Source: Paucibacter sp. B2R-40 (GTDB taxonomy: Bacteria; Pseudomonadota; Gammaproteobacteria; Burkholderiales; Burkholderiaceae_C). Taken from it: a DNA stretch of 64,000 bases. The stretch is taken from positions 1 to 64,000 of the forward strand of contig NZ_JAJIRP010000010.1 in assembly GCF_025717555.1 (NCBI RefSeq). The letters run 5' to 3'. A program made the position numbers and the translations under genes. The stretch's first letter is position 1, and each line of letters starts with the position of its first letter. Of the stretch, positions 28,733-37,546 are shown piece by piece. The notes beneath the pieces are model-generated. The model was not told the DNA's origin. It ran no database searches and worked only from the letters and a program-made list of their open reading frames with translations.

Positions 28733-29395
28733 TCAGTCGAAAGTCAAAGTCTTGACGCCCTGGCTGGTCCCCAGCAAGCAGACATTGGCCCGGTTACGTG
28801 CGAACACCCCGACCGTCACCACGCCAGGCCACTGGTTGACATCGGCCTCGAAGGCGCGCGGCTCGGTGATCTGCAGGCCGGTCACATCCAAGATGTGGCA
28901 GCCGTTGTCGGTCACGACGCCGGCCCGCAGCGTGGCCGCGCCGCCCATTGCCGCGAAGCGGCGTGCGATCTGCGCGGCGGCCATCGGGATGACTTCCACC
29001 GGCAACGGGAATTTGCCCAACACCCGCACCAGCTTGGATTCATCGGCGATACAGACAAAACGTTCGGCCAAATCGGCCACGATCTTCTCGCGCGTCAGCG
29101 CCGCGCCGCCACCCTTGATCATGTGACCGCCATGGTCGATCTCGTCGGCGCCGTCGATATACACACCCAGACGCTGCACCTCGGCCGCGTCCAGCACCGG
29201 GATGCCCAGGCCCTTCATGCGTTCGGTCGAGCGCACCGAGCTGGACACCGCACCGGCGACCCGGATGCCGCTGGCAGCCAGCGCGTCAATGAATTTATCT
29301 ACGGTCGAGCCGGTACCTACACCGACGATGCTGCCGGCCTCGACATAGTGAAGCGCCGCCTGGCCGACCAGGGTTTTGAGTTCGTCTTGGGTCAT
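28733..29395 (-). CDS. rpiA: Ribose-5-phosphate isomerase A
   Basis: This enzyme interconverts ribose 5-phosphate and ribulose 5-phosphate in the pentose phosphate pathway. The 220-residue product has the substrate loop [15 protein letters not shown], the catalytic DGADEID and [12 protein letters not shown] motifs, and [21 protein letters not shown] chose ATG 29395 because the homologous E. coli protein starts with the same MTQDELK; a GTG 24 bases upstream is the alternative. A GATAAT -10 on the minus strand (29439 to 29434) would give a leader of about 30 bases. Confidence 0.97.
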   Translation of the reverse strand: MTQDELKTLVGQAALHYVEAGSIVGVGTGSTVDKFIDALAASGIRVAGAVSSSVRSTERMKGLGIPVLDAAEVQRLGVYIDGADEIDHGGHMIKGGGAALTREKIVADLAERFVCIADESKLVRVLGKFPLPVEVIPMAAAQIARRFAAMGGAATLRAGVVTDNGCHILDVTGLQITEPRAFEADVNQWPGVVTVGVFARNRANVCLLGTSQGVKTLTFD

Positions 29396-29497
29396 GCTGT
29401 TTTGAAAACTGAAGCTCACAGAGCAGAGCCGGGATTATCGGCCATGCCCGGGCCAGAGCATGACGGCTCTGGTGCGGCAAACCCGCGAAACAACTGG

Positions 29498-29527
29498 TTG
29501 CATTTACAGCTGTTCAGATATACAGTT
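29498..29527 (+). promoter_or_regulatory. Promoter with embedded LexA-box-like palindrome
   Basis: TTGCAT (29498-29503) and TACAGT (29521-29526) are separated by exactly 17 bases. CTGT-N8-ACAG occupies 29510-29525, the spacing and core of the LexA (SOS) box in many proteobacteria, and it overlaps the spacer and -10. Bound LexA would block RNA polymerase here. One such core is expected by chance in about 65 kb, so the promoter overlap is what makes it notable. Confidence 0.5.
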
Positions 29528-29562
29528 AAATCACTTCGACGAATTAGCCGGGAGTGATGACC

Positions 29563-29808
29563 ATGACACGCACGAACAAACAAGCAAGCCCACTGAAAAC
29601 CCTGTTGCACTTGGGTCGCGATCCGCAAGCCTGGATCTCGATGCTGGCGGTTTTGACCGTGCTGGGCATCGGCAGTGGCGCGCTGGAGACGGCAGACCGA
29701 CCGGCCGATGCGGCCGTGCAGTTCAGGCAATCGGCCGGGCCGGCACAAAGCCAGCCTGGTGCAGGGGCCGAGGAACAGGTGGCCAGCCTGGACACGAGCA
29801 AACTCTGA
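29563..29808 (+). CDS. Small single-pass membrane protein behind a candidate SOS promoter
   Basis: This 81-residue protein has a basic N-terminus, one hydrophobic segment (about 23-41, WISMLAVLTVLGIGSGAL), and a soluble Ala/Gln/Gly-rich tail. I do not recognise a family. ATG 29563 has GGGAG 8 bases upstream; two earlier start codons in frame have poorer spacing. The promoter region overlaps a CTGT-N8-ACAG palindrome. Small SOS-induced membrane proteins such as SidA and YneA stop division, so that role is possible, but nothing in the sequence proves it. Confidence 0.6.
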   Translation: MTRTNKQASPLKTLLHLGRDPQAWISMLAVLTVLGIGSGALETADRPADAAVQFRQSAGPAQSQPGAGAEEQVASLDTSKL

Positions 29809-29829
29809 GTGCTTCGCGCAATGGCGGGC

Positions 29830-31383
29830 TCAGACCGCGTAAAACTTGCCGTGAAAGCCGTAAGTGACCCAGTACGGCAACCATACGCGTGCCAGCGGCC
29901 CGGCACTGAGCGCTTGCGCGTCAAACACCGAAGCAAATGAGCGCCTCACCTTGCAGTCATAGCCCAAACCCAGCAGCCAGCCCTCGCCCTCCTTGCTGCT
30001 GCCTGGCTTGGGCACCAAGACATGCTCCTCCACCACGACATCGTTGCCAAAGGAGAAGCGTTCGCGCCGGCCGGTCTCGATGTCCAGATGCATCAAACCA
30101 TTGAAACCCCAACGTTCGCCAACATCAATGGCGGTCGGGTAGTAGACATGGCGGTAGCGCTGCGCAACCACGCGCGGGTCCACCACCGGGAACTCGACCG
30201 ATTCGTCTCGCGACTGCAACTCGATGTGCCCGCGGCTCAAGCCCGAAGCTCCAGCGCCTTCTGAGCCCAGGCGGATGCGCATGAAGCGCGGCGATGATGT
30301 CAGATGTGTCTGCTGCGCAGGACGCACCCCCGCCATGATCTGACGCAGCTTTTCATTGACGCCCGGCAAGGGCGGCGCCTCGACATAGTCCAAGTGAATC
30401 TGCGCGCCATCGTCCCAGGCATTGCCGAAGTGAAACACCATGGCTGCCGGCGTTTCCAGCACCCAACGGCGGGTGAAATCAGCCTTGTCGATGACCAGCA
30501 CAAGCGTCGATTCTTGCCCGAGCCAGCGCATGGAGTCCAGCATGCTATCGCCAGCGCGCAGGGCGGCCATGTCCATGCCGATCGGTGACAGCAAAAACAC
30601 CAAATAGCGCTGCGAGACCGCAAAATCATGCACCATGGCACACGGGCCGGGGGCCGCAAAGACCTCGCTGCGCAAGACCTGACCCTGGGGCGAAATCTGA
30701 TACACCACCATCTGCCCAGACTGGGTGCCGAAGTTCCACACCGTGCCGTCGGCCTCGACTTTGGGGTGGGCCGAAAACGGCATGCCGGCCAGTTCGTCCG
30801 ACCATGCGCGTGGCCCTTTGGCACTCAAACTCGCCGCGTCAAGCTCGTAAGCGCTACCGCCCTCCCATAGCGCGTAGAGGCGGCCGTCGGCCATCTTCAT
30901 CACACTGGTATTGGCGGTGTTGACGTCATCAGCAGCGCGGACGGCCAATCGCGAGGCCTGATCAGCGAAGCTGGTACCAAAAGCGGGCAACAAGAATCGC
31001 CCCGCTTTGGTTTCGGCACGGAACTTTTTGGTCTGCACAAAGCGCGCCTTGTGCTGCACACCGTCGCCGCCAAATGTCCAGGCCTGCACCAGGCCATCGC
31101 CATCGAACCAGTGTTTGTAGCGCTCCCCGCCACGCGCCATCAAGCCGGGGCCATTGCGGTAGTAGACACCCCGCAAGCCGGCCGGCAAACGGCCTTCGAC
31201 GCGCAGGTCTCGCGCGTCAAAAGCCTCGCTGCCGGTGAAGCCTTGCAAGGGCGCCAACTCGGGCGCCGTCCTTGAGAATTCCGGGGCGATGACCCCCAAT
31301 GCGATTGCTTCTTGTAGAAAGCTGAGATTGCCGATGCCGGCCAAGCAGGCCGCGCCTGCCTTGATAAGACTGCGTCTTTGCAT
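29830..31383 (-). CDS. Carotenoid oxygenase (RPE65/CCD family)
   Basis: This 517-residue iron-dependent dioxygenase is of the carotenoid/stilbene cleavage family. Four iron-ligand histidines are in place: H206 (SAHPK), H252 (VHDFA), H318 (FHFGNAWDD) and H511 (YGFHGKF). It begins MQRRSLIKAGAACLAG, a likely twin-arginine signal (RRSLIK), so it would be exported folded with its iron. It cleaves a double bond of a carotenoid or phenylpropanoid. No carotenoid synthesis genes are in the window. It follows the DUF2141 gene by 21 bases. Confidence 0.93.
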   Translation of the reverse strand: MQRRSLIKAGAACLAGIGNLSFLQEAIALGVIAPEFSRTAPELAPLQGFTGSEAFDARDLRVEGRLPAGLRGVYYRNGPGLMARGGERYKHWFDGDGLVQAWTFGGDGVQHKARFVQTKKFRAETKAGRFLLPAFGTSFADQASRLAVRAADDVNTANTSVMKMADGRLYALWEGGSAYELDAASLSAKGPRAWSDELAGMPFSAHPKVEADGTVWNFGTQSGQMVVYQISPQGQVLRSEVFAAPGPCAMVHDFAVSQRYLVFLLSPIGMDMAALRAGDSMLDSMRWLGQESTLVLVIDKADFTRRWVLETPAAMVFHFGNAWDDGAQIHLDYVEAPPLPGVNEKLRQIMAGVRPAQQTHLTSSPRFMRIRLGSEGAGASGLSRGHIELQSRDESVEFPVVDPRVVAQRYRHVYYPTAIDVGERWGFNGLMHLDIETGRRERFSFGNDVVVEEHVLVPKPGSSKEGEGWLLGLGYDCKVRRSFASVFDAQALSAGPLARVWLPYWVTYGFHGKFYAV

Positions 31384-31404
31384 GATGCTAGCCCGCCGCG
31401 TCTA

Positions 31405-31851
31405 TCAGTTCAACTGCACGGTCACGCGCGCACCGGCTTTGGCTTCAAACTGCGCTTTTTCAAACTTGGGCGGGCCAAACATGCCGGCCGCGTTGTTCGA
31501 AAAACCGTAGGGCTCTTTGGGCATGCCCATGGCATTGCTGTCCAACTTGCCATTGCCGTTGACATCATGAAAGACGCTCAAAGCCAAGCTGCCCTCGGGC
31601 AGATCTTGCAGCTTGATCAACACACGGCCCTCTTTTTGCAGGCCAGCCTCGACCGACCCACCGGTGACGGCCTTCTTCAACCATGTGCCGGCGTCGGTAA
31701 ACACGCCGACCATCACCCGGCCTTCGGTCTGCGTCAGCCCAGTGACTTCGACCTCCAAATCAAGCGCACGCGCCGGTGCTGCCAAAGCCAACACACAGGC
31801 CAAGCCTGAGAAGGCTGTCCACGTGGCCGACATGCATTTGCGAGTATTCAT
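31405..31851 (-). CDS. DUF2141 secreted protein
   Basis: This 148-residue protein has a signal peptide (about 1-29, cleavage after PARA) and a DUF2141 beta-sandwich: LEVEVTGLTQTEGRVMVGVF, then GSLALSVFHDVNGNGKLDSN and PYGFSNNA. DUF2141 proteins are periplasmic and often sit beside carotenoid genes; no activity is established. It is the first gene of a two-gene operon with the carotenoid oxygenase, which suggests a shared pathway. Confidence 0.9.
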   Translation of the reverse strand: MNTRKCMSATWTAFSGLACVLALAAPARALDLEVEVTGLTQTEGRVMVGVFTDAGTWLKKAVTGGSVEAGLQKEGRVLIKLQDLPEGSLALSVFHDVNGNGKLDSNAMGMPKEPYGFSNNAAGMFGPPKFEKAQFEAKAGARVTVQLN

Positions 31852-31993
31852 CCGGAATCCTTGGTTGAGAACAGTGAAAGTGACTGCACTCTAAGGACCC
31901 CACCCGCCCCCCAACAGCTTGATGCGACGAGGCGCAGGCCAAAGGCGCCAAGCGCAATGGGCCGGCGCCAACAGCCAGACTCGCCGCAACAAA

Positions 31994-33118
31994 TTACCGG
32001 CTGCGCCGCTTGCGCACCGCCGCCGCCAAGTCGCGCAATAGCGGTTCGGTCTGCGTCCAGCCCAGGCAAGCATCGGTGATCGACACGCCCGGCTTCAAAT
32101 CGGCCTTGCTTTGGCCCGGGGCCAGGTCTTGCCGGCCGGCCTGCAGATGCGACTCGATCATCACGCCGGTGATGCGTGCATCGCCGCCTGCGATCTGCTG
32201 CGCGACATCTTGGCCGACATCGATCTGCCGCTCGTACTTCTTGCTCGAATTGGCATGCGAGAAGTCCACCATCACCTGCTCGCGCAGGCCCGCGCCGCGC
32301 ATCGCCTCACAGGCTGCCGCCACCGATGCTGCGTCGTAGTTCGGCGCCTTGCCGCCACGCAAAATGATGTGGCAGTCTTGATTGCCGCGGGTCTCGAAAA
32401 TTGCCGCCGCGCCCATCTTGGTCATGCCTATGAAGGCGTGCGCTGCCGACGCTGCCAACACCGCATCCGAAGCCACCTTGATGCCGCCGTCGGTGCCGTT
32501 CTTGAAGCCGACCGGGCAGCTCAGGCCCGAGGCCAATTGCCTGTGGCTCTGGCTCTCGGTCGTGCGTGCGCCAATTGCTCCCCAGGCGATCAAGTCGCTG
32601 ATGTATTGCGGCGACAGCAGGTCCAAAAACTCCGTGCCGGCCGGCAGGCCCAGCGCCGTCACGTCCAGCAGCAAGCGGCGCGCCAAGCGCAAGCCTTCAT
32701 TCATGTGGAAGCTGCCGTCCAGGCGCGGGTCATTGATATAGCCCTTCCAGCCCACCGTCGTGCGTGGCTTTTCAAAATAGACCCGCATCACGATCAACAA
32801 GTCTTGCTTGAGCTCCTCATACAGCACCTTGAGCAAGCGAGCGTAATCCATCGCTTGATCATGATCGTGGATGGAGCAAGGCCCCACGACCACCAACAAG
32901 CGGTCGTCGCGCCCATGCAAGATGGCTCCGATGTCTTGACGCGCTTTCTCGACCAACTCCAGCGAAGCATCGGGAAGCGGCAACTCATCCAGCAGCAATG
33001 CCGGAGAGATCAGCGGCCGTACGGCGCCAATACGGGTGTCATCGGTGCGCGTGGTGTCGCGAGTCTCATCGCGCGAACCCACTTCACGGTCCTGGCTTGG
33101 GTTGTCTAGAGAGTTCAT
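31994..33118 (-). CDS. aroG: 3-deoxy-7-phosphoheptulonate (DAHP) synthase, class I
   Basis: This enzyme condenses phosphoenolpyruvate and erythrose 4-phosphate, the first step of aromatic amino acid synthesis. The 374-residue product has VVGPCSIHDHDQAMDYA, RVYFEKPRTTVGWKGYINDP, GARTTESQSHRQLASGLSCP, GFKNGTDG, and the metal-binding DFSHANSSKK. I chose ATG 33118 because AAGGAAG lies 7 bases upstream; the earlier reading frame looks non-coding. Which aromatic amino acid inhibits it cannot be read with confidence. It is divergent from pyrD. Confidence 0.96.
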   Translation of the reverse strand: MNSLDNPSQDREVGSRDETRDTTRTDDTRIGAVRPLISPALLLDELPLPDASLELVEKARQDIGAILHGRDDRLLVVVGPCSIHDHDQAMDYARLLKVLYEELKQDLLIVMRVYFEKPRTTVGWKGYINDPRLDGSFHMNEGLRLARRLLLDVTALGLPAGTEFLDLLSPQYISDLIAWGAIGARTTESQSHRQLASGLSCPVGFKNGTDGGIKVASDAVLAASAAHAFIGMTKMGAAAIFETRGNQDCHIILRGGKAPNYDAASVAAACEAMRGAGLREQVMVDFSHANSSKKYERQIDVGQDVAQQIAGGDARITGVMIESHLQAGRQDLAPGQSKADLKPGVSITDACLGWTQTEPLLRDLAAAVRKRRSR

Positions 33119-33186
33119 TGTTGGCTTCCTTGAGTTGAGCAGATTATCTACGCCGCGATTCAAGCGCCGCCAAGGCGATGCGATGC

Positions 33187-33192
33187 GACAAT
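33187..33192 (+). promoter_or_regulatory. pyrD -10 element close to the ATG
   Basis: GACAAT ends 7 bases before the pyrD ATG, with no ribosome binding site between, which suggests a leaderless transcript. Confidence 0.4.
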
Positions 33193-33199
33193 TCCAGCC

Positions 33200-34240
33200 A
33201 TGCCTTTGATCCCCTATGCCCTCACCCGCCCCTTCCTGTTTGGTCTCGACCCCGAGCAAGCTCATGAACTTACCCTCGGCGCCATCGCCAAGCTGCAGAA
33301 CACACCGGCGCAATGCCTGTGGTCCCAAGCCCGCGTGCAAGATCCCCTGGTTTTGGCCGGACTGAAATTCCCCAACCGCATCGGCTTGGCCGCCGGACTG
33401 GACAAAAACGGTCGCTGCATCGACGGCCTAGGGGCGATGGGATTCGGCTTCATCGAAGTTGGCACCGTCACGCCCAAAGGTCAGCCCGGCAACGACAAGC
33501 CGCGCATGTTTCGCTTGCCACAGGCGCAGGCTTTGATCAACCGCCTCGGTTTCAACAACGAAGGCTTGGCCAGCTTTTTGAGCAATGTGCAGCGTGCGCA
33601 CAGCTTTCGTGCCGCTGGCGGTTTGATTGGCCTGAACATCGGTAAAAACGCGGCAACACCGATCGAGAACGCGGCCGACGACTATTTGATTGGGCTGGAA
33701 GGCGTATTCCCACATGCCGACTACATCACCGTCAACATCTCCAGCCCTAACACCAAGAACCTGCGGGCATTGCAAAGCGATGCAGCACTCGACGCCCTGC
33801 TCTCCTGCCTGCAAGAGAAGAAGCTCAAGCTTGAAGCAGCGGCCAAGCGGCATGTGCCGATGTTCGTCAAGATTGCGCCCGATCTTGACGAAGCTCAGGT
33901 CGCGGTGATCGCGCAGACCTTGCAAAACAACGGCATCGACGGCGTCATTGCCACCAACACCACGATTGCACGCGAGGCCGTCAAGGGCTTGGCACATGCC
34001 GACGAAGCAGGTGGCCTGTCTGGCAGGCCTGTGTTCGAGGCCAGCAACCGAGTGATCCGGCTGTTGCGGGCCGCCTTGGGCAACAACTACCCCATCATTG
34101 GTGTCGGTGGCGTGTTGAGTGGCGCAGATGCTCGCGCCAAGCTGCAAGCTGGCGCCGATGTGGTGCAGCTTTATACCGGCCTGATCTACCAAGGTCCATC
34201 CTTGGTCAACGAATGCGCGGCGGCGATGGCGCGCGTCTGA
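33200..34240 (+). CDS. pyrD: Dihydroorotate dehydrogenase (quinone), class 2
   Basis: This membrane-associated FMN enzyme oxidises dihydroorotate to orotate in pyrimidine synthesis, passing electrons to quinone. The 346-residue product has the class 2 N-terminal helical region, [40 protein letters not shown], the catalytic serine in [11 protein letters not shown], and the phosphate site [20 protein letters not shown]. It is followed 21 bases later by the CYTH gene, so the two may be cotranscribed. Confidence 0.97.
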   Translation: MPLIPYALTRPFLFGLDPEQAHELTLGAIAKLQNTPAQCLWSQARVQDPLVLAGLKFPNRIGLAAGLDKNGRCIDGLGAMGFGFIEVGTVTPKGQPGNDKPRMFRLPQAQALINRLGFNNEGLASFLSNVQRAHSFRAAGGLIGLNIGKNAATPIENAADDYLIGLEGVFPHADYITVNISSPNTKNLRALQSDAALDALLSCLQEKKLKLEAAAKRHVPMFVKIAPDLDEAQVAVIAQTLQNNGIDGVIATNTTIAREAVKGLAHADEAGGLSGRPVFEASNRVIRLLRAALGNNYPIIGVGGVLSGADARAKLQAGADVVQLYTGLIYQGPSLVNECAAAMARV

Positions 34241-34261
34241 ACATCCATTGAAGTTTGCTAT

Positions 34262-34723
34262 ATGGGCATCGAAATCGAGCGAAAATTTCTCGTCATTGGC
34301 GATGATTGGAAATTGCTCGGGGTCGGCGAGTACATCAGCCAAGGCTATTTGAGCCGTGACCCAGCCCGCACGGTGCGGGTACGAATCAAGGGCGAACAAG
34401 CTTGGTTGACCATCAAAGGTCGGAGCGTCGGCGCCAGCCGCGCCGAGTTTGAATACCCCATCCCCTTGGCCGATGCACAGCAAATGCTAGCCTTGTGCGA
34501 TGGTCCGCGCGTCGAGAAAGTTCGCCGCCTTGTCCCCTATGCAGGCATGGTCTGGGAGGTCGACGAGTTCCTTGGCGACAACGCCGGGCTGGTGGTGGCC
34601 GAGATCGAGCTGAGTTCGGCCGATCAGCGGTTCGAGCTGCCGCCTTGGGCTGGCGCCGAAGTCACCGAAGACGCGCGTTATTTCAACTCGCAATTGACCA
34701 AGCACCCGTTCTCGATTTGGTAA
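34262..34723 (+). CDS. CYTH-domain inorganic triphosphatase-like protein
   Basis: This 153-residue protein is a single CYTH (triphosphate tunnel) domain with the ExExK signature EIERK at residues 4-8, then RVRIKGEQAWLTIKG, EFEYPIPLADA and WEVDEFLGDNAGLVVAEIEL. Bacterial members hydrolyse inorganic tripolyphosphate with a divalent metal. Basic and acidic tunnel residues are present. It is probably cotranscribed with pyrD and is followed by a terminator. Confidence 0.93.
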   Translation: MGIEIERKFLVIGDDWKLLGVGEYISQGYLSRDPARTVRVRIKGEQAWLTIKGRSVGASRAEFEYPIPLADAQQMLALCDGPRVEKVRRLVPYAGMVWEVDEFLGDNAGLVVAEIELSSADQRFELPPWAGAEVTEDARYFNSQLTKHPFSIW

Positions 34724-34791
34724 TCCTGCGCCTGTCTCTGACGAAGACGGCGCGCCAGAAGCGATAGCAAGGCGCGCACACTCGCAAAAAC

Positions 34792-34819
34792 AAAAAAGCC
34801 ACCGCTAGGGTGGCTTTTT
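34792..34819. terminator. Bidirectional terminator between the CYTH gene and tRNA-His
   Basis: The stem AAGCCACC with GGTGGCTT has an A run before it and a T run after it, so it can end both the plus-strand CYTH transcript and the minus-strand tRNA-His transcript. Confidence 0.85.
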
Positions 34820-34848
34820 GCTTTGTGCTTATCTCACAAAGATAATTT

Positions 34849-34925
34849 TGGGGTGGCTGATGGGGCTCGAACCCACGACAACAGGAATCACAATCCTGGA
34901 CTCTACCAACTGAGCTACAACCACC
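34849..34925 (-). tRNA. tRNA-His (GTG anticodon)
   Basis: The sequence folds into a complete cloverleaf: acceptor stem GTGGTTG with CAGCCAC (one G-T pair), D-loop GCTCAGTTGGTAGAG, anticodon loop with GTG, and T-arm GGGTTCGAGCCC. The extra 5' guanine (G-1) opposite C73, which HisRS needs, is encoded, as is the CCA end. Length with both is 77. Confidence 0.97.
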
Positions 34926-34937
34926 GCAGAGCTTAAG

Positions 34938-34967
34938 ATTATAGAACGCTTTCCGCAGTAAAAGCAA
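34938..34967 (-). promoter_or_regulatory. Promoter of tRNA-His
   Basis: On the minus strand, TTGCTT (34967 to 34962) and a perfect TATAAT (34943 to 34938) are spaced 18 bases apart, with the expected start about 5 bases before the tRNA 5' end. An 8-base-pair inverted repeat (34943-34950 with 34967-34974) brackets this promoter. Confidence 0.6.
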
Positions 34968-35048
34968 GCGTTCTGTTAAATTTCATTTTGCATCAACAAT
35001 TGCCAAAGGGTCACTGTCCGGCCAAGGCGCTTGCTGCGGCAAATAGGC

Positions 35049-36959
35049 TTAGCGAGTTGCGCTCGAAGCTGCCGGTGCAGCCGCCTTCACATTGACCTTG
35101 AAGCGTGTCTTCATCGCTTCGAAAAAGGCCTCGGACTCGGCGGCATTCCAGGCCTGGGCATATTGCTGCGCGGCTCGCTTGGCATCCACCACAGCCGGGT
35201 CGCGAGGCAAGACCTTGTTCAGACTGGCGACGACAAACACGCCCTCACCTGCATCCACACCCACAAAAGTCGGCAGCTTGCTCGTGTCGACGGCCAAAAT
35301 GCCGTCCAAGACCTTGCGCGGCAAATCTCGCGGCATCGCCCGCGAAACAAGCACAGGAGCACTCAGCCCGGCCAAGTCGCCATCTTTCTTCAGCGTTGCC
35401 AGCCTGGCTTCTCCGGCCTTGACCGCTTCGGCGATTGCCAACTTACGCACCAATTGTGCCCGCACCTGAACCTTGACATCGGCAAGCGGCTGCAGATGCG
35501 AGGGGTTGTGTTGGACAACGCGGGCCGCAGCCAGCTGATTCGAGCCCGTTTCCACCGCCTCGGTATTGCGCTTATTACGCAAGGCTTCATTGCCGAATAC
35601 TGCATCCAGCAATTTGGCCGAGGCCAATGGACCAGTCGCGCCGGGCGCTGGATTGCGCTGCACGGTTGCCGTCGAAAGTGCCAATTTGAACTTGTCTGCA
35701 GCCGGCTGCAGGCTGTCGGACTGCTCATAAACCATATTGCTGAACTGCTCGGCCGCTTCGGAGAAACGCTTTTGTGCCAACTGCTTGCGCACATCAGCCT
35801 CGATATCGCTGCGCACGGACTCAAAGCTCTTCTTGTCGCCGCCGCGAACGCCGGTCAGTTGAATGACATGAAAGCCAAAGTCAGATTCCACAATATTGCT
35901 GATCTCACCCTTTTTCAAAGCGTAGGCAGCATCTTCAAACGGCTTGACCATCGCGCCACGGCCGAAAAAATCAAGATCTCCGCCGTTGGGCGCGGAGCCT
36001 TCATCCTGCGAGTTCTTCTTTGCAACTTCAGCGAATGACGCGGGCGTCTTGCGCACTTGCGACAACAGTTCTTCGGCCTGTGCCTTGGCCTTGGCGCGAT
36101 CGGCGGCAGCTGCACCCTTTTCAGACTTGATCAAGATATGGCTGGCCCGGCGCTCTTCGGCGACAGAAAAACGCGCGGCGTTTTCCTCAAAATATTTGCG
36201 CAAGTCTTCTTCGTTGACGCTGACGCCGGCCTTCAAAGCTTCCAGGTCCAAAACCAGATATTGGATCTGCGCGCTCTCGGCCAACTGGAACTGCGCGGCA
36301 TTGGCCGGGTCCTTGTAGAAGGCCTCAATCTGGGCATCCGTGGGCTCGATGCGCGCGGCAAAGTCCTTGGCATCAAAGCGCTGCAACTGCACTTCACGCT
36401 GCTGCAGCAAGGCGTCAAAGGCGACCGTGGCGTTGGCCTCGGCAGACACAGTCAAGCCGGCCACGCCGGCCGAAACTTGACGCAGGGTCAGGTCTTGCCG
36501 CAAGCGCTCCACGAACATTTGCGAGCTCATGCCTTGGGCTGCGATCAGGCTCTTGTTGATGGAGCCGTCGGCATTGCGCAAGAAGGCGAACTGAGGATCG
36601 TTCAAGAACAAAGACTGCAAGCGCTCGTCGGACACCACCAGGTGCTGCTTCTCCGCTGCGGCTTGCATCACACGCTCACGCACCAGACCGTCCAATGACT
36701 CGCGCCGCACTTCCGGCGAGTCCAGCAGTTTGGCGTCCAAGTTCGGCATTTGACGGCGCATGCGTTCCACCTGGTCACGGTGCGCGGCATCGGCCTCAGC
36801 TTGCGTGATCTTGCGGCCGTTGACGGTCGCTACGCCCGAATTTGAGCCATCCATGAAACTGGTATAGCCCTGCATGCCCACCAGAGCGAAGGACGGCAAG
36901 ATCAGAATCAGCAAGATGAACTGAAACAAGCGCGTGTGCTTACGGACAAATTCAAACAT
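35049..36959 (-). CDS. ppiD: Peptidyl-prolyl cis-trans isomerase PpiD (SurA-like chaperone)
   Basis: This 636-residue periplasmic folding factor is anchored by one N-terminal membrane segment (about 14-35). It has a SurA-N-like chaperone region and a parvulin domain (ASHILIKSEKGAAA ... GGDLDFFGRGAMVKPFEDAA ... FGFHVIQLTGV), followed by a long C-terminal region. It assists outer-membrane protein folding at the Sec translocon. It lies after hupB and tRNA-Val on the same strand, a common betaproteobacterial order. The ribosome binding site is GAGG, 9 bases upstream. Confidence 0.95.
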   Translation of the reverse strand: MFEFVRKHTRLFQFILLILILPSFALVGMQGYTSFMDGSNSGVATVNGRKITQAEADAAHRDQVERMRRQMPNLDAKLLDSPEVRRESLDGLVRERVMQAAAEKQHLVVSDERLQSLFLNDPQFAFLRNADGSINKSLIAAQGMSSQMFVERLRQDLTLRQVSAGVAGLTVSAEANATVAFDALLQQREVQLQRFDAKDFAARIEPTDAQIEAFYKDPANAAQFQLAESAQIQYLVLDLEALKAGVSVNEEDLRKYFEENAARFSVAEERRASHILIKSEKGAAAADRAKAKAQAEELLSQVRKTPASFAEVAKKNSQDEGSAPNGGDLDFFGRGAMVKPFEDAAYALKKGEISNIVESDFGFHVIQLTGVRGGDKKSFESVRSDIEADVRKQLAQKRFSEAAEQFSNMVYEQSDSLQPAADKFKLALSTATVQRNPAPGATGPLASAKLLDAVFGNEALRNKRNTEAVETGSNQLAAARVVQHNPSHLQPLADVKVQVRAQLVRKLAIAEAVKAGEARLATLKKDGDLAGLSAPVLVSRAMPRDLPRKVLDGILAVDTSKLPTFVGVDAGEGVFVVASLNKVLPRDPAVVDAKRAAQQYAQAWNAAESEAFFEAMKTRFKVNVKAAAPAASSATR

Positions 36960-36994
36960 CGATCAAAACCTCAAACATGCAGACTGCAGACACG

Positions 36995-37022
36995 ACAAAG
37001 GCGAACCGGGGTTCGCCTTTGT
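36995..37022. repeat. Perfect 12-base-pair inverted repeat between tRNA-Val and ppiD
   Basis: ACAAAGGCGAAC (36995-37006) and GTTCGCCTTTGT (37011-37022) form a perfect stem with a 4-base loop. No T run follows on either strand, so it is not a canonical terminator. It could be an RNA 3' stabiliser or processing site. Confidence 0.6.
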
Positions 37023-37081
37023 GGGGGATGGCACTTCAGCCACAGCCCACACCCAGATTTGATCTGAGCCAGGGGCTTTTT

Positions 37082-37157
37082 TGGTGGGTGCTGACGGGCT
37101 CGAACCGCCGACCTGCGCCGTGTAAAGGCGATGCTCTACCAACTGAGCTAAGCACCC
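37082..37157 (-). tRNA. tRNA-Val (TAC anticodon)
   Basis: A full cloverleaf: acceptor GGGTGCT with AGCACCC, D-arm GCTCAGTTGGTAGAG, anticodon loop TTTACAC with anticodon TAC, T-arm CGGTTCGAGCCCG, discriminator A and encoded CCA. Length is 76. It starts 30 bases after the hupB stop and may be cut from a hupB transcript. Confidence 0.97.
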
Positions 37158-37187
37158 GGAAAACCGGAATTCAGTAAATCTACGCGT

Positions 37188-37460
37188 TCAGTTAACCGCG
37201 TCTTTGAGCGCCTTGCCCGGGCGAAACTTTGGCACCTTGGCCGACTTGATCTTGATCGCATCGCCGGTACGAGGGTTACGACCGGCGCGCGCTGCTCGCT
37301 TGGTCACCGTGAAGGTACCGAAGCCTACCAGAGAAACCGAGCCGTTCTTCTTGAGCGTGGTCTTGACACCACCGATCAGCGCTTCCAGAGCACGGCCTGC
37401 CGCAGCTTTGGAAATATCAGCCTGAGTGGCGATGTGCTCGATCAGTTCGGACTTATTCAC
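37188..37460 (-). CDS. hupB: HU-family DNA-binding protein
   Basis: This 90-residue nucleoid protein begins [20 protein letters not shown] and has the DNA-binding arm motif [21 protein letters not shown], followed by [13 protein letters not shown]-type C-terminal residues (here [16 protein letters not shown]). It bends DNA as a dimer. The start is GTG with AGAGGTG upstream. Its promoter candidate is a TAGAAT -10 about 90 bases upstream. Confidence 0.97.
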   Translation of the reverse strand: MNKSELIEHIATQADISKAAAGRALEALIGGVKTTLKKNGSVSLVGFGTFTVTKRAARAGRNPRTGDAIKIKSAKVPKFRPGKALKDAVN

Positions 37461-37546
37461 TTACTCACCTCTCAAAAAGCTTGGGCACTCACGCAATCAA
37501 CAACCCCCGAGCAGCTATCGCCGGCTCGTTCAAATTTCGCGGGGAA

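Noticed and set aside
28674-29126. Plus-strand frame starting just after the histidine kinase gene
   Set aside because: Nearly all of it is antisense to rpiA and the product looks random.
29460-29867. Alternative 135-codon frame over the small membrane protein gene
   Set aside because: It starts upstream of the promoter elements, has no ribosome binding site and lacks protein-like composition; the frame at 29563 has a good GGGAG site.
34849-34925. The extra guanine at the tRNA-His 5' end as an oddity
   Set aside because: G-1 is normally encoded in bacterial tRNA-His genes and is required by HisRS.
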